Source: Leuconostoc suionicum (lineage in GTDB: Bacteria; Bacillota; Bacilli; Lactobacillales; Lactobacillaceae). From it: a stretch of 64,000 nucleotides of DNA. This document shows positions 42,335-51,694 of the stretch, piece after piece. The DNA lies in the NCBI RefSeq assembly GCF_001891125.1, contig NZ_CP015247.1, forward strand, positions 1,010,501 to 1,074,500, written 5' to 3'. The position numbers were made by a program, and so were the translations under genes. A model generated the notes under the pieces. The model did no database searches. It was not told the DNA's origin and saw nothing but the letters and a program-made list of their open reading frames with translations. Numbering within the stretch: the stretch's first letter is position 1; each line of letters begins with the position of its first letter.

Positions 42335-42497
42335 CATAAAATAAAAAATCAACATTTTTTGATTAGATTATAAAGCTCATTTTCAAAATTCTTATTCACA
42401 AATGTTTGATAAATTATAAATTTTAATTTGTGATATAATAATATTCTAATATATCTTATATAAATTAACATTTTAAAGAAAAAGGATTTTATTAACA

Positions 42498-43121
42498 ATG
42501 AATAAATTGTTACTTACTGCTTTTGGATTTTCAACACCAAAAATTATAAATGTTGCTCAAAAAATGATTCAAGAGAATAAAATAACAAAGGCTTGTATTA
42601 TTTCCACATCTTGGCCAAAAGAAAAAGAAAAGCACCCTCAGATGCAACAAATAAAAAGAGATCTCCTCAGCATGAATATACAGCAAGTAGATTTCTTAGA
42701 TGTGGAATTTGAAGATGCTAACAAACTCTTTGATTACGACCTAATTTTTCTGAATGGGGGCTATCCATTTTACCTTTTGCACTACATTAAAAAAAGTGGT
42801 GCTGATCAGATTTTGAAGAGAATAAACCAAAATGGAGAACTTATATTCGGTTTAAGTGCTGGTTCAATTATTTTAGGCCCTTCCATAGCTCTGATGCAGT
42901 ACCTTTATCCAGAAGATAATCAGTTTAATGACTCGAATTTAGATGGCCTTAATTTAACAGATATTCATGTGTATCCACACTTTAAAGAAATGCTAACCCG
43001 CGATCCTACAATAAAAGATAAAATTAATAAATATGAAAATGAAACCGGAATTAACATTACAAGACTTAATAACGACCAAGCCTTAGCTGTTAATAACGAC
43101 ACTCAAATTTTTTTGGATTGA
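42498..43121 (+). CDS. Peptidase S51-like protein (dipeptidase E family)
   Basis: The protein has 207 residues. Family hallmarks are FLNGGYPFYLL, the nucleophile elbow GLSAGSIILGP with its serine, and HVYPHF for the histidine. Such enzymes cleave Asp-X dipeptides or act on related acyl substrates. ATG 42498 follows AAAGGA, and a likely -10 TATAAT (about 42434-42439) lies upstream, so it is transcribed on its own. It is more AT-rich than the conjugation genes on both sides and seems to be a later insertion between two conjugation units. A role in transfer is not expected. Confidence 0.82.
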   Translation: MNKLLLTAFGFSTPKIINVAQKMIQENKITKACIISTSWPKEKEKHPQMQQIKRDLLSMNIQQVDFLDVEFEDANKLFDYDLIFLNGGYPFYLLHYIKKSGADQILKRINQNGELIFGLSAGSIILGPSIALMQYLYPEDNQFNDSNLDGLNLTDIHVYPHFKEMLTRDPTIKDKINKYENETGINITRLNNDQALAVNNDTQIFLD

Positions 43122-43140
43122 GTGTCGTTGAATTATTTTT
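43095..43140 (+). terminator. Terminator overlapping the end of the S51-like gene
   Basis: AACGACACTCAA (43095-43106) pairs perfectly with TTGAGTGTCGTT (43118-43129), followed by a T-rich run. The stop codon TGA (43119-43121) lies inside the right arm. Confidence 0.85.
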
Positions 43141-43152
43141 TGTAAATTAACT

Positions 43153-43182
43153 AAAGCTCATCCCGTTGGATGGGCTTTTTTG
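43153..43182 (+). terminator. Second terminator before promoter box 3
   Basis: AAAGCTCATCC (43153-43163) pairs with GGATGGGCTTT (43168-43178), with T's following. It insulates the third conjugation unit from the gene upstream. Confidence 0.85.
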
Positions 43183-43185
43183 TTT

Positions 43186-43238
43186 GCCTCAGGAAAAACC
43201 ATTTACCTTTATGACAATTTTTTGATTCTTGTTATTCT
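43186..43238 (+). promoter_or_regulatory. Conjugation promoter box 3
   Basis: CAGGAAAAACCATTTAC (43190-43206) is followed by CTTT, -35 ATGACA (43211-43216), a 16-bp spacer and -10 TATTCT (43233-43238). The box is identical to box 1 over the 17 bases and nearly identical to box 2. It drives the gene at 43284 and those after it. Confidence 0.8.
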
Positions 43239-43283
43239 GTGCGTGTGTTGATAACACAACAAAGAAAAAGGAGGACTTTTTGA

Positions 43284-43673
43284 ATGAAAAAGTCAAATGC
43301 ACATAACAAGTTTCTATGGGAGCGTCACCCGATTTCACGCTTACAACAAACATTAGCGGGATTGGTTGCTTCATTACCAATGTGGCTACCGACTGTTGCC
43401 TCAGCGGACATTGGTGATGCTGCCAAAACGAGTGGTTCAAAGGTCATCACAATTCTTTATATTGTGTTGATCGTTGTGGGCGCTATTTGCTTATTGATTG
43501 GTTTCATCATGCGTGCTACTGGTAATGAACAGATGGCGCAAAAGAGTAACAGCAAGCTAATGCACGCCATGTTCGGTATTGGTGGTGGCGCCTTAACTGG
43601 CCTATTGCTGACATGGATTTGGCAAACAGCTACAACCGCTGGTGGCGGAAACGTCATCAACTGGCCATTCTGA
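43284..43673 (+). CDS. VirB2-like small membrane protein, 129 aa
   Basis: ATG 43284 follows AAAGGAGG. The N-terminus looks like a long signal peptide (LQQTLAGLVASLPMWLPTVA, SADIG), and two membrane helices follow (VITILYIVLIVVGAICLLIG; MFGIGGGALTGLLLTWIWQT). A cleaved signal plus two helices is the VirB2/TrbC pilin-like pattern. It would be the main subunit lining the mating channel or surface fibre. It is the first gene of the third conjugation unit. Confidence 0.8.
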   Translation: MKKSNAHNKFLWERHPISRLQQTLAGLVASLPMWLPTVASADIGDAAKTSGSKVITILYIVLIVVGAICLLIGFIMRATGNEQMAQKSNSKLMHAMFGIGGGALTGLLLTWIWQTATTAGGGNVINWPF

Positions 43674-43688
43674 ACGGGGGAATAAGAT

Positions 43689-45818
43689 ATGTTTGGGAAG
43701 AAAAAACAAACTAGTATTGGTGATCCATTTTTTGCCCGCGTTGAACAAACTGAAATTGATCTCAATGATGAGGTGATTCAAGACCTGGCAGAAAAAAGTG
43801 GGGTAAGTGAAAGCTGGCCGAATGTATCACTGTCAGGGCTACAACAATTCGCTGCTGGTTTGGTCAATGATGTGGTTCGCGCAGGTGATCATGATGTTCG
43901 TTTAGGCAATGTCGTCTACTTTATCACTAACGAAAAAGGTCGTGCTGAGCCAACCGGATTAAGTTGGGAAAGAGCGACATTAACAGCAGGGTTTGAAAAC
44001 ATTGTTGTTAGTACCGCTGATCATATTTTTAATGACACAGAAATTCGTCAAGATGAAGATATGACTTATGACATTATTGTTGAAGCCTTACAACAGCTGA
44101 TGGATGCCGTGCTTGCTGATGGTAGTCTATCATCAGATGATTTGCCAGCGTTACCTTCTGAGGAACAGTTTAGACAAGCGCGCGAAACTGGTGAAGTCCT
44201 AACAGTTGAGCCTAATAAGTTCCAACGCACAACGATTGAAGTCAAGCCACCAGTAGTTCAAGCTGTTGACAATGAAACTAGTGACCGATCACAGGAAAAG
44301 GTCGTAAAGACTGTACCTGATATTCCTAAGATAGTTGACCAGCCAAAGCAGCCTTCGCGTGACGAAACAGTGAAGCCAACTGTTCAAGCTGTTGTTCCGA
44401 CTCAAGACAACGCAGAGGGTATCATGACCGAAAGTGATCCCACACAGAAGTTAATTGATCGTGTCAACCTGTCACCAAATGCGTTTGAAATGAGTGATGT
44501 CAAAGCTGATTTACCTGCGGAACACCCCGATTACGTGGTTAGTCGTTTGAACGCAGACAAAGCCAAAGTAAATGACTTTCTGAATTATACCAGCAACATT
44601 TACACGCAAAAGATACGCAAAGCGATGTCCGACTTGTTGAAGCAACAACAAGCAAAGACGAAGGCAGCAGTTGAACAGTTACGTGATACTAATGTTTCTG
44701 AGACGGTTGATGCACAAATGAAAGAAGAACGGGCAACTGAGTTTGAAACCCGTTATGCGCAAGCACATCAAGCTCGTGAAGCAGGTTATCGCACTGCTGT
44801 GGAAGATGAGAATGCGCGTCATGATAATACACTCAAAACGCTCAAGAGTGACTTTGTAAGCGACTTAGAGGCTTTGAAAGTATCTGTTAACCAAGAGCTG
44901 GATAACTGGTTTATAGAACGTTCTAAAGACTTGCAAAGTAATCTTCAAGCCACAGTAGACGACCAGGTCTCAGAAGTGACGTCACAAGCGCAAACAGAGA
45001 CGCTAACCAGTCTTAAAGCTTTGCGTGATGACTTATTAGCTCAGAACACACAATCCTTGCTAGACATGCATCAAAAGCTGGAAGAAGACATCAGTAACAA
45101 GCGGGCACAATATCAATCAGAGCATGAAAAAGCAATGATCAGTGCCACTGAGTTAGAAAGTGCTAAAACGCATGCTGGTAACCTCAGTGAACTTGAGCAA
45201 CAAGTCCAAATTTTGAAGCAAACTAATTTAAACCTCGAGCAACAATTAAAAGGTAAAGATACTGTCAATAGTGATGAGGTTTCCCAACTTCGTCAACAGT
45301 TACAAATGCTTCAAAATGCCCCCAAGACAACATCACATGATGAAACTAACCAGCAATTGATGACTTTGTTAGCAGCGCAAATAAAGCAGCCTCAAGTTGA
45401 ACAAAAGAAAACAAGTGCTTGGCAATCAGCGGCGATTGGTGTCTTGGCCGTTCTGGCTATTGGTAGTGCGGGCTTTGGTGGTTATGCAATGGCCCAACAC
45501 AAAACAGACAGCGCCACACAATCATCAAAAGCAGTCTCTACGAGTAGTCACAACGAAGGCAACGCAACCGTCACCTTAGCACCTGACTCATCTGATGTTG
45601 GTTCTTCCTCAAAGGTTAGTGCTTCAAGTAGTCAATCAAGCTCATCTAGCTCACAAGCTAACAGTTCCTCTACGTTAGCTGACCGTTACCATGTCGGTGA
45701 AGACGTTGATGCCACAATCAATGGTCAAACAGTCACCGCTAAAGTCGTTTCGGTACAAGACAAAACCATTACAGTGCATCATGATGGCTACGATTATGTT
45801 GTCCCGTTTGACAATTAG
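43689..45818 (+). CDS. Large coiled-coil envelope protein of the conjugation cluster, 709 aa
   Basis: Residues 1-160 are globular (DPFFARVEQTEIDLNDEVIQ). Residues 160-270 are a Pro/Val/Thr-rich linker, and residues 290-560 are a long coiled coil. One membrane helix is near 580-600 (AAIGVLAVLAIGSAGFGGYA). A Ser-rich stretch (SSKVSASSSQSSSSSSQANS) and a small SH3-like end (YHVGEDVDATINGQTVTAKV) follow. If the N-terminus is inside, the coiled coil is cytoplasmic and the SH3-like end faces the wall. It could tether cytoplasmic transfer factors to the wall. I recognise no named family. Confidence 0.8.
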   Translation: MFGKKKQTSIGDPFFARVEQTEIDLNDEVIQDLAEKSGVSESWPNVSLSGLQQFAAGLVNDVVRAGDHDVRLGNVVYFITNEKGRAEPTGLSWERATLTAGFENIVVSTADHIFNDTEIRQDEDMTYDIIVEALQQLMDAVLADGSLSSDDLPALPSEEQFRQARETGEVLTVEPNKFQRTTIEVKPPVVQAVDNETSDRSQEKVVKTVPDIPKIVDQPKQPSRDETVKPTVQAVVPTQDNAEGIMTESDPTQKLIDRVNLSPNAFEMSDVKADLPAEHPDYVVSRLNADKAKVNDFLNYTSNIYTQKIRKAMSDLLKQQQAKTKAAVEQLRDTNVSETVDAQMKEERATEFETRYAQAHQAREAGYRTAVEDENARHDNTLKTLKSDFVSDLEALKVSVNQELDNWFIERSKDLQSNLQATVDDQVSEVTSQAQTETLTSLKALRDDLLAQNTQSLLDMHQKLEEDISNKRAQYQSEHEKAMISATELESAKTHAGNLSELEQQVQILKQTNLNLEQQLKGKDTVNSDEVSQLRQQLQMLQNAPKTTSHDETNQQLMTLLAAQIKQPQVEQKKTSAWQSAAIGVLAVLAIGSAGFGGYAMAQHKTDSATQSSKAVSTSSHNEGNATVTLAPDSSDVGSSSKVSASSSQSSSSSSQANSSSTLADRYHVGEDVDATINGQTVTAKVVSVQDKTITVHHDGYDYVVPFDN

Positions 45819-45828
45819 GCGGTGAACT

Positions 45829-46710
45829 ATGGCAATCAACATTGAACAAGTCAAGCGCCGTCAAACGACAGCGCAACCTAGACGTCCAAATTTCCATCGT
45901 TTGAAAAGGCACCATCCAATTCTAAAAACACTGTTATTTGCCATGATTGGCATCTTAATTGTCACTGGCGCTGTGATTTACGGTAACCATACGCAGTGGC
46001 AAACAGCTCAAAGTGTGAAAAAAGCCAGTCATAAGGCTGTTGCTAAAGCAAAAAAACAACCTGTTGTCAAAGCAAGTCAAGTCAAACAAGTGGCGGCACA
46101 GAAAAGTGTCAAACCTGACTACTCAGGGCCCGGCGGCTTATCTAGCAAAGAAGATATGTTGAAACTAGCCCAAAGTAATCAAGCTGAAATCCTACGTGGA
46201 CATGTGGCTGTGCCTAGTTTTAGCATTAGTGAGCCAATCTATGAAGGCACTAGTAACCACGTCTTAGCCATTGGTGCGGGCATGAATGCACCCAACCTAA
46301 AGTTTGGCACTGGATTAGTGCCAATATTTGCTCACAATATGGGTGATTATAACGCCGTGTGGCCATACCATCCTACCAAGTTTAGTGCCTTACAAAACAT
46401 GACTGAGAAAACCATTTTAGGGAAAGATATTTATCTCTCTGATGGTCATACAGTTTACCGTTATAAAGCGACCAAATTGGATTATGGTATCGCTGTGGGG
46501 GTGATGAATCAAGAATTAGCTGTTGAGAACACAGGCAAACCAAAGGTTAAATTGATTGCTTGTTTGGAAGATCAAGAATTTTGGCAGCAGGTTAAAGCGA
46601 GTCACTACAAAAATTTCACCGCTAAAAAGCGAATCGTGCTAACGGGTGAATTAGTTGGTGAACAATCAATTAATTCCCTCGACAGCAATTTAAAGCAACA
46701 ACTGCAATAA
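45829..46710 (+). CDS. Sortase, class A-like
   Basis: The protein has 293 residues. The N-terminal membrane helix is TLLFAMIGILIVTGAVIYGN, followed by a Lys/Ala/Gln linker and the sortase barrel (HVAVPSFSISEPIYEGTSNH). Catalytic residues are H169 (IFAHNMGDY), C245 (KLIACLED) and R268 (KKRIVLTGEL). The usual TLxTC is IAC here. It should anchor surface proteins to the wall. Its partner is presumably the adhesin directly downstream, although that protein's C-terminus lacks a clear LPXTG. ATG 45829 is 10 bp after the previous stop. Confidence 0.88.
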   Translation: MAINIEQVKRRQTTAQPRRPNFHRLKRHHPILKTLLFAMIGILIVTGAVIYGNHTQWQTAQSVKKASHKAVAKAKKQPVVKASQVKQVAAQKSVKPDYSGPGGLSSKEDMLKLAQSNQAEILRGHVAVPSFSISEPIYEGTSNHVLAIGAGMNAPNLKFGTGLVPIFAHNMGDYNAVWPYHPTKFSALQNMTEKTILGKDIYLSDGHTVYRYKATKLDYGIAVGVMNQELAVENTGKPKVKLIACLEDQEFWQQVKASHYKNFTAKKRIVLTGELVGEQSINSLDSNLKQQLQ

Positions 46711-47488
46711 AACCTATAAAGGGGGTCGAAATTTACGACCCCTTCAAAAGTCGGAAGAGAGAATATTTATTATGTCACATAACATTAAACGCAAAACAAA
46801 AGTAATCGCAGTATCGGCAATGGTGGCGACGTCTGCAATTATTGGCTTAGTCCATCCATTTGATAACCATAACATCTTCGCGGACGACTCAAAAAATTCT
46901 GACGCAAAGGGAACATCGGTCGATGTCGATCATAGTGCGTTGGATAAGTCCGTGGCTGCTGCTAAAAAAGCAGGCATGACAATCACACAAAATGCTACTG
47001 TGACTAAAGTCATTACAGCCAGTCAATACGCGGCAGAAGCAACTAAAATAAAGGCACTTTACGCTTCACAAAAGTCAGCTATTGATGCGGCATTGAAGAA
47101 GCAACAAGCTGCTAATGATGCTTACGATAAGGAAGAGGCCCAATACAAGGTGGACAAAGCCAAGTACGATAAAGACAAAGCCCAATATGACAAAGACAAG
47201 GCCCAGTATGATAAGGATGAGGCTGCCTTTGAAAACGGGACTGATGTCAATACTGAAATGCAAGCGCTGACTCAAAATCATGTTAATCATGATCAATATG
47301 ATACTTTTATGACAGCAGACGTTAACCAAAAAACTGTTGAGTTCACACTGACTCATGACATGAATGATGGCGTATCAATCATTGGTCATGGTGTTTTGAA
47401 AGGTAAATTTAATTGGAAAGTCACTTCAAAGGGCGATGGATCTGAAGTCATCATTGCAGACTCTATTACTTTAACGTCATACAAGTAT

Positions 47489-48520
47489 GGCAGATTGTAA
47501 AATTAAACCGAACACCTTGCATAAAAAAACTGCAGAGACTTTAATGGTAATTGACTAAAATCAACCATAAAGGATCTGCAGCTTATGTCTTCTAGTTTAT
47601 CAGCTCACGAACGTTCTGTCATTGAAACAATGATCAAACTTAATCATTCAACTCGAGAAATAGCCCGTTTCTTAAAGCGTTCTCCTGCAACTATTACCTA
47701 CGAGTTAAATCGAATTAAACCATACAATGCACAACAGGCTCATCATTTAGCCCAGTGTAATCGGCACAAACACGGTCGCCATCCGACCCTAACACCTGAA
47801 ATATCAGCTTTTTTGAACCATCACATTGGTATCTTGAAGTGGTCACCAGAAACGGCTGCTCATGTATTGGGTATTGCTTTCAAGACCATCTACAACTGGA
47901 TTCATCATGGTTTGCTTAAAATTAAGTTATCAGATTTACCTGATAAAGGTATTCGACGTAAACGTCAATCTGACGGCCGTAGACGTGTTTTTGCTCATGG
48001 CCGTTCAATTGAAAAACGACCAAAAGCTGTCCAATTAAGACAAGAATTTGGTCATTTTGAAGTTGATACGATGCAATCTGGTAAAACACGTGGCGATGTT
48101 TTAGTGACCATCACAGAACGATTGAGTCGACAACATATCATGAGACATGTCAGTGGGCGCAATAGTCAGGCAGTGACACCAGCTATTATTAGGTTTTTCA
48201 AGGGTATAAAAAATGCTAAATCAATTACAGTTGATCACGGTCGAGAGTTTGCAAAATATGATGAAATAGAAGAACAGCTAGGCATACCGATGTATTTTGC
48301 ACACCCATATTCACCAGAAGAACGTGGTAGTAATGAAGTGCTAAATCGATATGTCCGTCGTTTTATCCCAAAAGAACGCAAAATTGAAACCATCAGTCAG
48401 AAAGAATTAGATCAAATTAATCATTGGATTAATGCCAGGCCAATGAAAACGCTCAACTGGCAATCACCACGAAAAGTCTTTCAGAAACATGCGGTGTTCG
48501 GATGATTCTTGCAATCTGCC
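47489..48520 (+). mobile_element. IS1070-like element, copy 3
   Basis: This 1032-bp copy is in plus orientation, with target duplication GTAT on both sides. It interrupts the adhesin gene after codon 239. Confidence 0.95.
47585..48505 (+). CDS. IS30-family transposase (IS1070 copy 3)
   Basis: The translation is identical to the other two copies (306 residues, helix-turn-helix and DDE residues present). It reads in the same direction as the interrupted adhesin, so read-through from the element into the 3' fragment is possible. An open frame for the fragment begins at 48489 inside the element's right end. Confidence 0.95.
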   Translation: MSSSLSAHERSVIETMIKLNHSTREIARFLKRSPATITYELNRIKPYNAQQAHHLAQCNRHKHGRHPTLTPEISAFLNHHIGILKWSPETAAHVLGIAFKTIYNWIHHGLLKIKLSDLPDKGIRRKRQSDGRRRVFAHGRSIEKRPKAVQLRQEFGHFEVDTMQSGKTRGDVLVTITERLSRQHIMRHVSGRNSQAVTPAIIRFFKGIKNAKSITVDHGREFAKYDEIEEQLGIPMYFAHPYSPEERGSNEVLNRYVRRFIPKERKIETISQKELDQINHWINARPMKTLNWQSPRKVFQKHAVFG

Positions 48521-49953
48521 GTATACAAATGAACATCCTAACACAGCTGCTAATAAAAATATCAATTTCCACGTCTATGATAATTCTGGCAAGGAATTAT
48601 TTGTTGTCAATCATGATGGCGAGAGCACCTTTACCAAAGAAATCAATAAAACGGTATCACTGGGTACGAGCTTTACTTTGAAACCCAACGAATCAACCGA
48701 TAAGCAACAAATTTTGAAGGTTGATGATAACTGGGTTTATAATACGCATGGTCAAATCTATACGAAATTTACCAATACAAATAAGCAACCAACCGCACCA
48801 ACACCACCCAAAGCTCCAACTGAACCTGCTAAGCCAACACCACTCAAGGGAACCTATGGCTTGACTCAATTTATTGTGACCCCAGAACCTAAAAAAGATG
48901 TTGATGCAGGTCAAAATGCTGGGGATAAGGATGGTTCTGATAACGGGAAGTCTGTGATTAAGGGTGATGAGTTAACTTATTCATTGAAGACAACAGATTT
49001 GCCAGCTGATCGCACTGACGATATGAAGACTATCAACTACGTTGACACATTGCCAAAAGAAGTGGACTACAAGTCAACGAAAGTCTATTCCAAAGATGGC
49101 AAGACTGATTTAACCAAGTATTTCGAACTTAGTTATGATAAAAAGACACGCATGTTTACAGCGGAAGCGAATGCAGATTATTTGAAACTGATTAACGCAG
49201 ATAAGACAAAAGCTTTCGAATTACCAATTGTAGATGTCTATGCGATTGCCAATACTTCAAATGCTAAGTTCGACAACACATACGATATTTGGGAAAACGA
49301 TTCAAAGACGGGATCAAATACCGTTGAGAATACCACACCTGAAATTAAGCCTAAAAAAGATGTTGAATCAGGCGAGGCAAAAGGTGACTCTGACAAGTCA
49401 ATTGATGGTAATGAAATCAAGAAGGGGCAAGAAATTACTTATGCGCTAACAGTTAACGACTTACCAGCCAACCGTGCCAGCGATTTAAAGACATTTAAAT
49501 ACGTTGATACATTGCCAAAGGAAGTGGATTATAAGTCAGCAAAGGTCTATTCAAAAGACGGTAAGAATGATCTAACTAAGTATTTCAAGATTAGTTATGA
49601 TGAAGAGACTCGAGTCTTGACAGCTGAGGCTAACGCAGACTTTTTGAAGTTAGCGAATGCCGATAAAACAAAAGCCTTTGCCTTACCAGTGGTTGATGTT
49701 TATGTAACAGCTAACAAAGATAATGCCACGATTAAGAATACGTATGACATCTGGGAAAACGGTTCAAAGACGGAATCAAATACTGTAGAGAACAAAACGC
49801 CAGGTGTTACACCAACACCCACGCCAAATACGAGCTATGTTGAAGCGCCAAAGGGTTGGTTATATGGGGCGATTGCGACGATTGCACTAGCAGGCGCAGC
49901 CTTTGGATTTCGCAAGCCAATCAAGAAATGGTTCCACAAATAACAATATTTGA

Positions 49954-49978
49954 CAGTGCCTCAGGGCATTGTTTTTTT
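49954..49978 (+). terminator. Terminator after the adhesin gene
   Basis: CAGTGCC (49954-49960) pairs with GGCATTG (49965-49971) with one wobble and is followed by seven T's. It ends the third conjugation unit. Confidence 0.8.
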
Positions 49979-50409
49979 GTTTTGTCATTATCAATCGATA
50001 ACAAAATGAACAATATGCCTTGTTTTGTTATTCACAAAGTGGTATATTTAAGAGGATTAGAAGAGCTCTTGACATTCGATTTCAGTAGTCGGCTTTCACC
50101 AAAAATTACAATTAAATTGCAAGAAATTATCATATCTCACTTCATATATTTACTGTTGTTGCATGGCTTTTCAAAACATTTTTCTAAAGTTAAACAGTGT
50201 GTCAATCAAACCTGATTTACTGCGCAAATAAAGCCGTCCATTGATGGCTTTTTTGTGTTCGATTATAAACAAGCGCACTTGTCAATTGAGACAGACATAG
50301 TTACTTGACGACTATTAATTAAATTGATTAGCACAATATTATGAGAAGATCTTACCAATCGTTTTAGTTAAAATCCAGTCTAATATCAATGTCAATAACA
50401 GTTTAACGG
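49979..50409. other. Gene-free interval
   Basis: I see no convincing gene in this stretch. A plus-strand terminator-like hairpin (AAGCCGTC/GATGGCTT with one wobble, then T's) is at 50231-50254. A run of short open frames here has no ribosome sites. Confidence 0.5.
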
Positions 50410-50534
50410 CTAACATACACGTCAGTATATTACAAACATATTCAGGTGTATGTTAGTCACTATATACGTAAATATAGATGTGTATATAAGCGTGTATATG
50501 TTAGCCTATATAATGATGTTATATACACTAACAT
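50410..50534. repeat. Iteron-like repeat cluster
   Basis: Four copies of a GTGTATGTTAG-like unit occur in both orientations: CTAACATACAC (50410-50420), GTGTATGTTAG (50446-50456), GTGTATATGTTAG (50492-50504) and TATACACTAACA (50523-50534). The sequence between is AT-rich with more TATATAC-type repeats. This is the look of a replication-iteron or centromere array. No rep or par gene is adjacent; an IS30-type transposase follows. Confidence 0.6.
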
Positions 50535-50668
50535 AAATACATCACATACATTTAAAAACCTTGTTATAACACCGTTTGCGCAGTTGTTCACTTTTGTTTT
50601 TCTTAACATTTTAACTATTGACCGAATGTCAATTTTATAGTGTTATTGAGAGAAGGAATAATTACCAC

Positions 50669-51694
50669 ATGACTAAGAAAAACCCAAATTCCAAATATGG
50701 TCGCCTTAATTTTACAGAGCGCGTTACCATCAAAAATATGATTGACGCGGGTAAGACCAATGCAGAAATTGCTCGAAAGCTAAACCGCCCTCGAGCTACC
50801 ATTACACACGAATTGCAGCGTAATGCCCGTGTCATGACTTGGCATGGCAAAAAGAAAGTATTGCGCCATACCTACGAACCTGTGCAAGCGACAAGACGTG
50901 CTGAGTATTACCAATCAAAGTCGCATCGTTCACAGCCTAAAATCACACCTAAAAAACGCGAAAAGATTGATTACTATCTCAAAAAGAAACATTGGTCGCC
51001 AGAACAAATTGCACATGGTGTGCCACGAATTGGTGTATGCACACGAACAATCTATAACTGGATTCTTAATCGCAGCCTGAGTGCAACATTAAATGATTTA
51101 CCGCTTAAAGGCAAAAGACGCAGGCATCTAAGAGCCAAACCAGTTAATCCAGAACATAAACGGATGATGATTGAAACGCGTTCAATTCACAACCGTCCAG
51201 AAGTCATCAATAATCGTTCAACATTTGGTCATTGGGAAATTGATGGGGTGATGAGTCCTCAAGATTCCCAATCTTTCGTGATCACATTTGTGGAACGAAA
51301 AACACGTTTTATGGTTGGTGTCAAAGCTAAAAGTAAGAGTTCAGATGATGTCAAAACAGCCATTGATACCTTTATGTCAAGGTTTGAGAATGTTTGTGAC
51401 ACTATCACATGTGACCGCGGTACAGAATTTACGAGTAGTTTATTTATTTACAGCATTGAAGATACTTACGGCAAGAAGTTATATTACGCTGATCCACAAT
51501 CACCAGGACAACGTGGTACAAACGAACGCATGAATCGTGAATTAAGGCGTGTATTTCCTGCTGGTTATGACTTTACTAAGATTACCCAACGTAAGCTTCA
51601 AAACGCCATTCAGGAAATCAATGAGCGTCCAAGAAATGTGCTCAGGTTCAAAACACCTGAAAAAGTCTTTACTAAGCGAATCATGTCAGCTTAA
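50669..51694 (+). CDS. IS30-family transposase, a second type
   Basis: The protein has 341 residues and starts at ATG 50669 behind AGAAGGAA. An IS30-type helix-turn-helix is present (TNAEIARKLNRPRATITHEL), with DDE residues in FGHWEIDGVMS, ITCDRGTEFTS and RGTNERMNRELRR. It is clearly different from the IS1070 transposase. I could not find matching inverted ends around it, so the element may be decayed at its termini or its limits are too degenerate to see by eye. Confidence 0.9.
   Translation: MTKKNPNSKYGRLNFTERVTIKNMIDAGKTNAEIARKLNRPRATITHELQRNARVMTWHGKKKVLRHTYEPVQATRRAEYYQSKSHRSQPKITPKKREKIDYYLKKKHWSPEQIAHGVPRIGVCTRTIYNWILNRSLSATLNDLPLKGKRRRHLRAKPVNPEHKRMMIETRSIHNRPEVINNRSTFGHWEIDGVMSPQDSQSFVITFVERKTRFMVGVKAKSKSSDDVKTAIDTFMSRFENVCDTITCDRGTEFTSSLFIYSIEDTYGKKLYYADPQSPGQRGTNERMNRELRRVFPAGYDFTKITQRKLQNAIQEINERPRNVLRFKTPEKVFTKRIMSA

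Larger units (their letters stand above)
46772..49943 (+). pseudogene. Large SspB/antigen I/II-like adhesin gene split by IS1070 copy 3
   Basis: Removing IS1070 and one GTAT duplication (47485-47488, 48521-48524) joins the two parts in one frame of 711 codons (...LTSYKY + TNEHPN...). It begins with a signal peptide (KVIAVSAMVATSAIIGLV). A helical region with the repeat YDKDKAQ follows, then a GbpC/Spa-like domain that holds the insertion point, a Pro-rich linker, and two tandem SspB-C2-like domains (each with VDTLPKEVDYKSxKVYSKDG and NTYDIWEN; likely Lys-Asn isopeptide bonds). The C-terminus is a membrane helix and a basic tail (FRKPIKKWFHK) without LPXTG. It probably promotes mating aggregation or adhesion. 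A 7-bp hairpin (GGGGTCG/CGACCCC) lies upstream at about 46721-46742. Confidence 0.88.

Noticed and set aside
49979..50215. 119-codon plus-strand frame spanning the adhesin terminator
   Set aside because: It begins inside the adhesin gene in another frame, crosses a terminator and has no ribosome site.
50410..50534. CRISPR-like array
   Set aside because: Units are 11-13 bases, in both orientations and unevenly spaced, so iteron-like repeats fit better.
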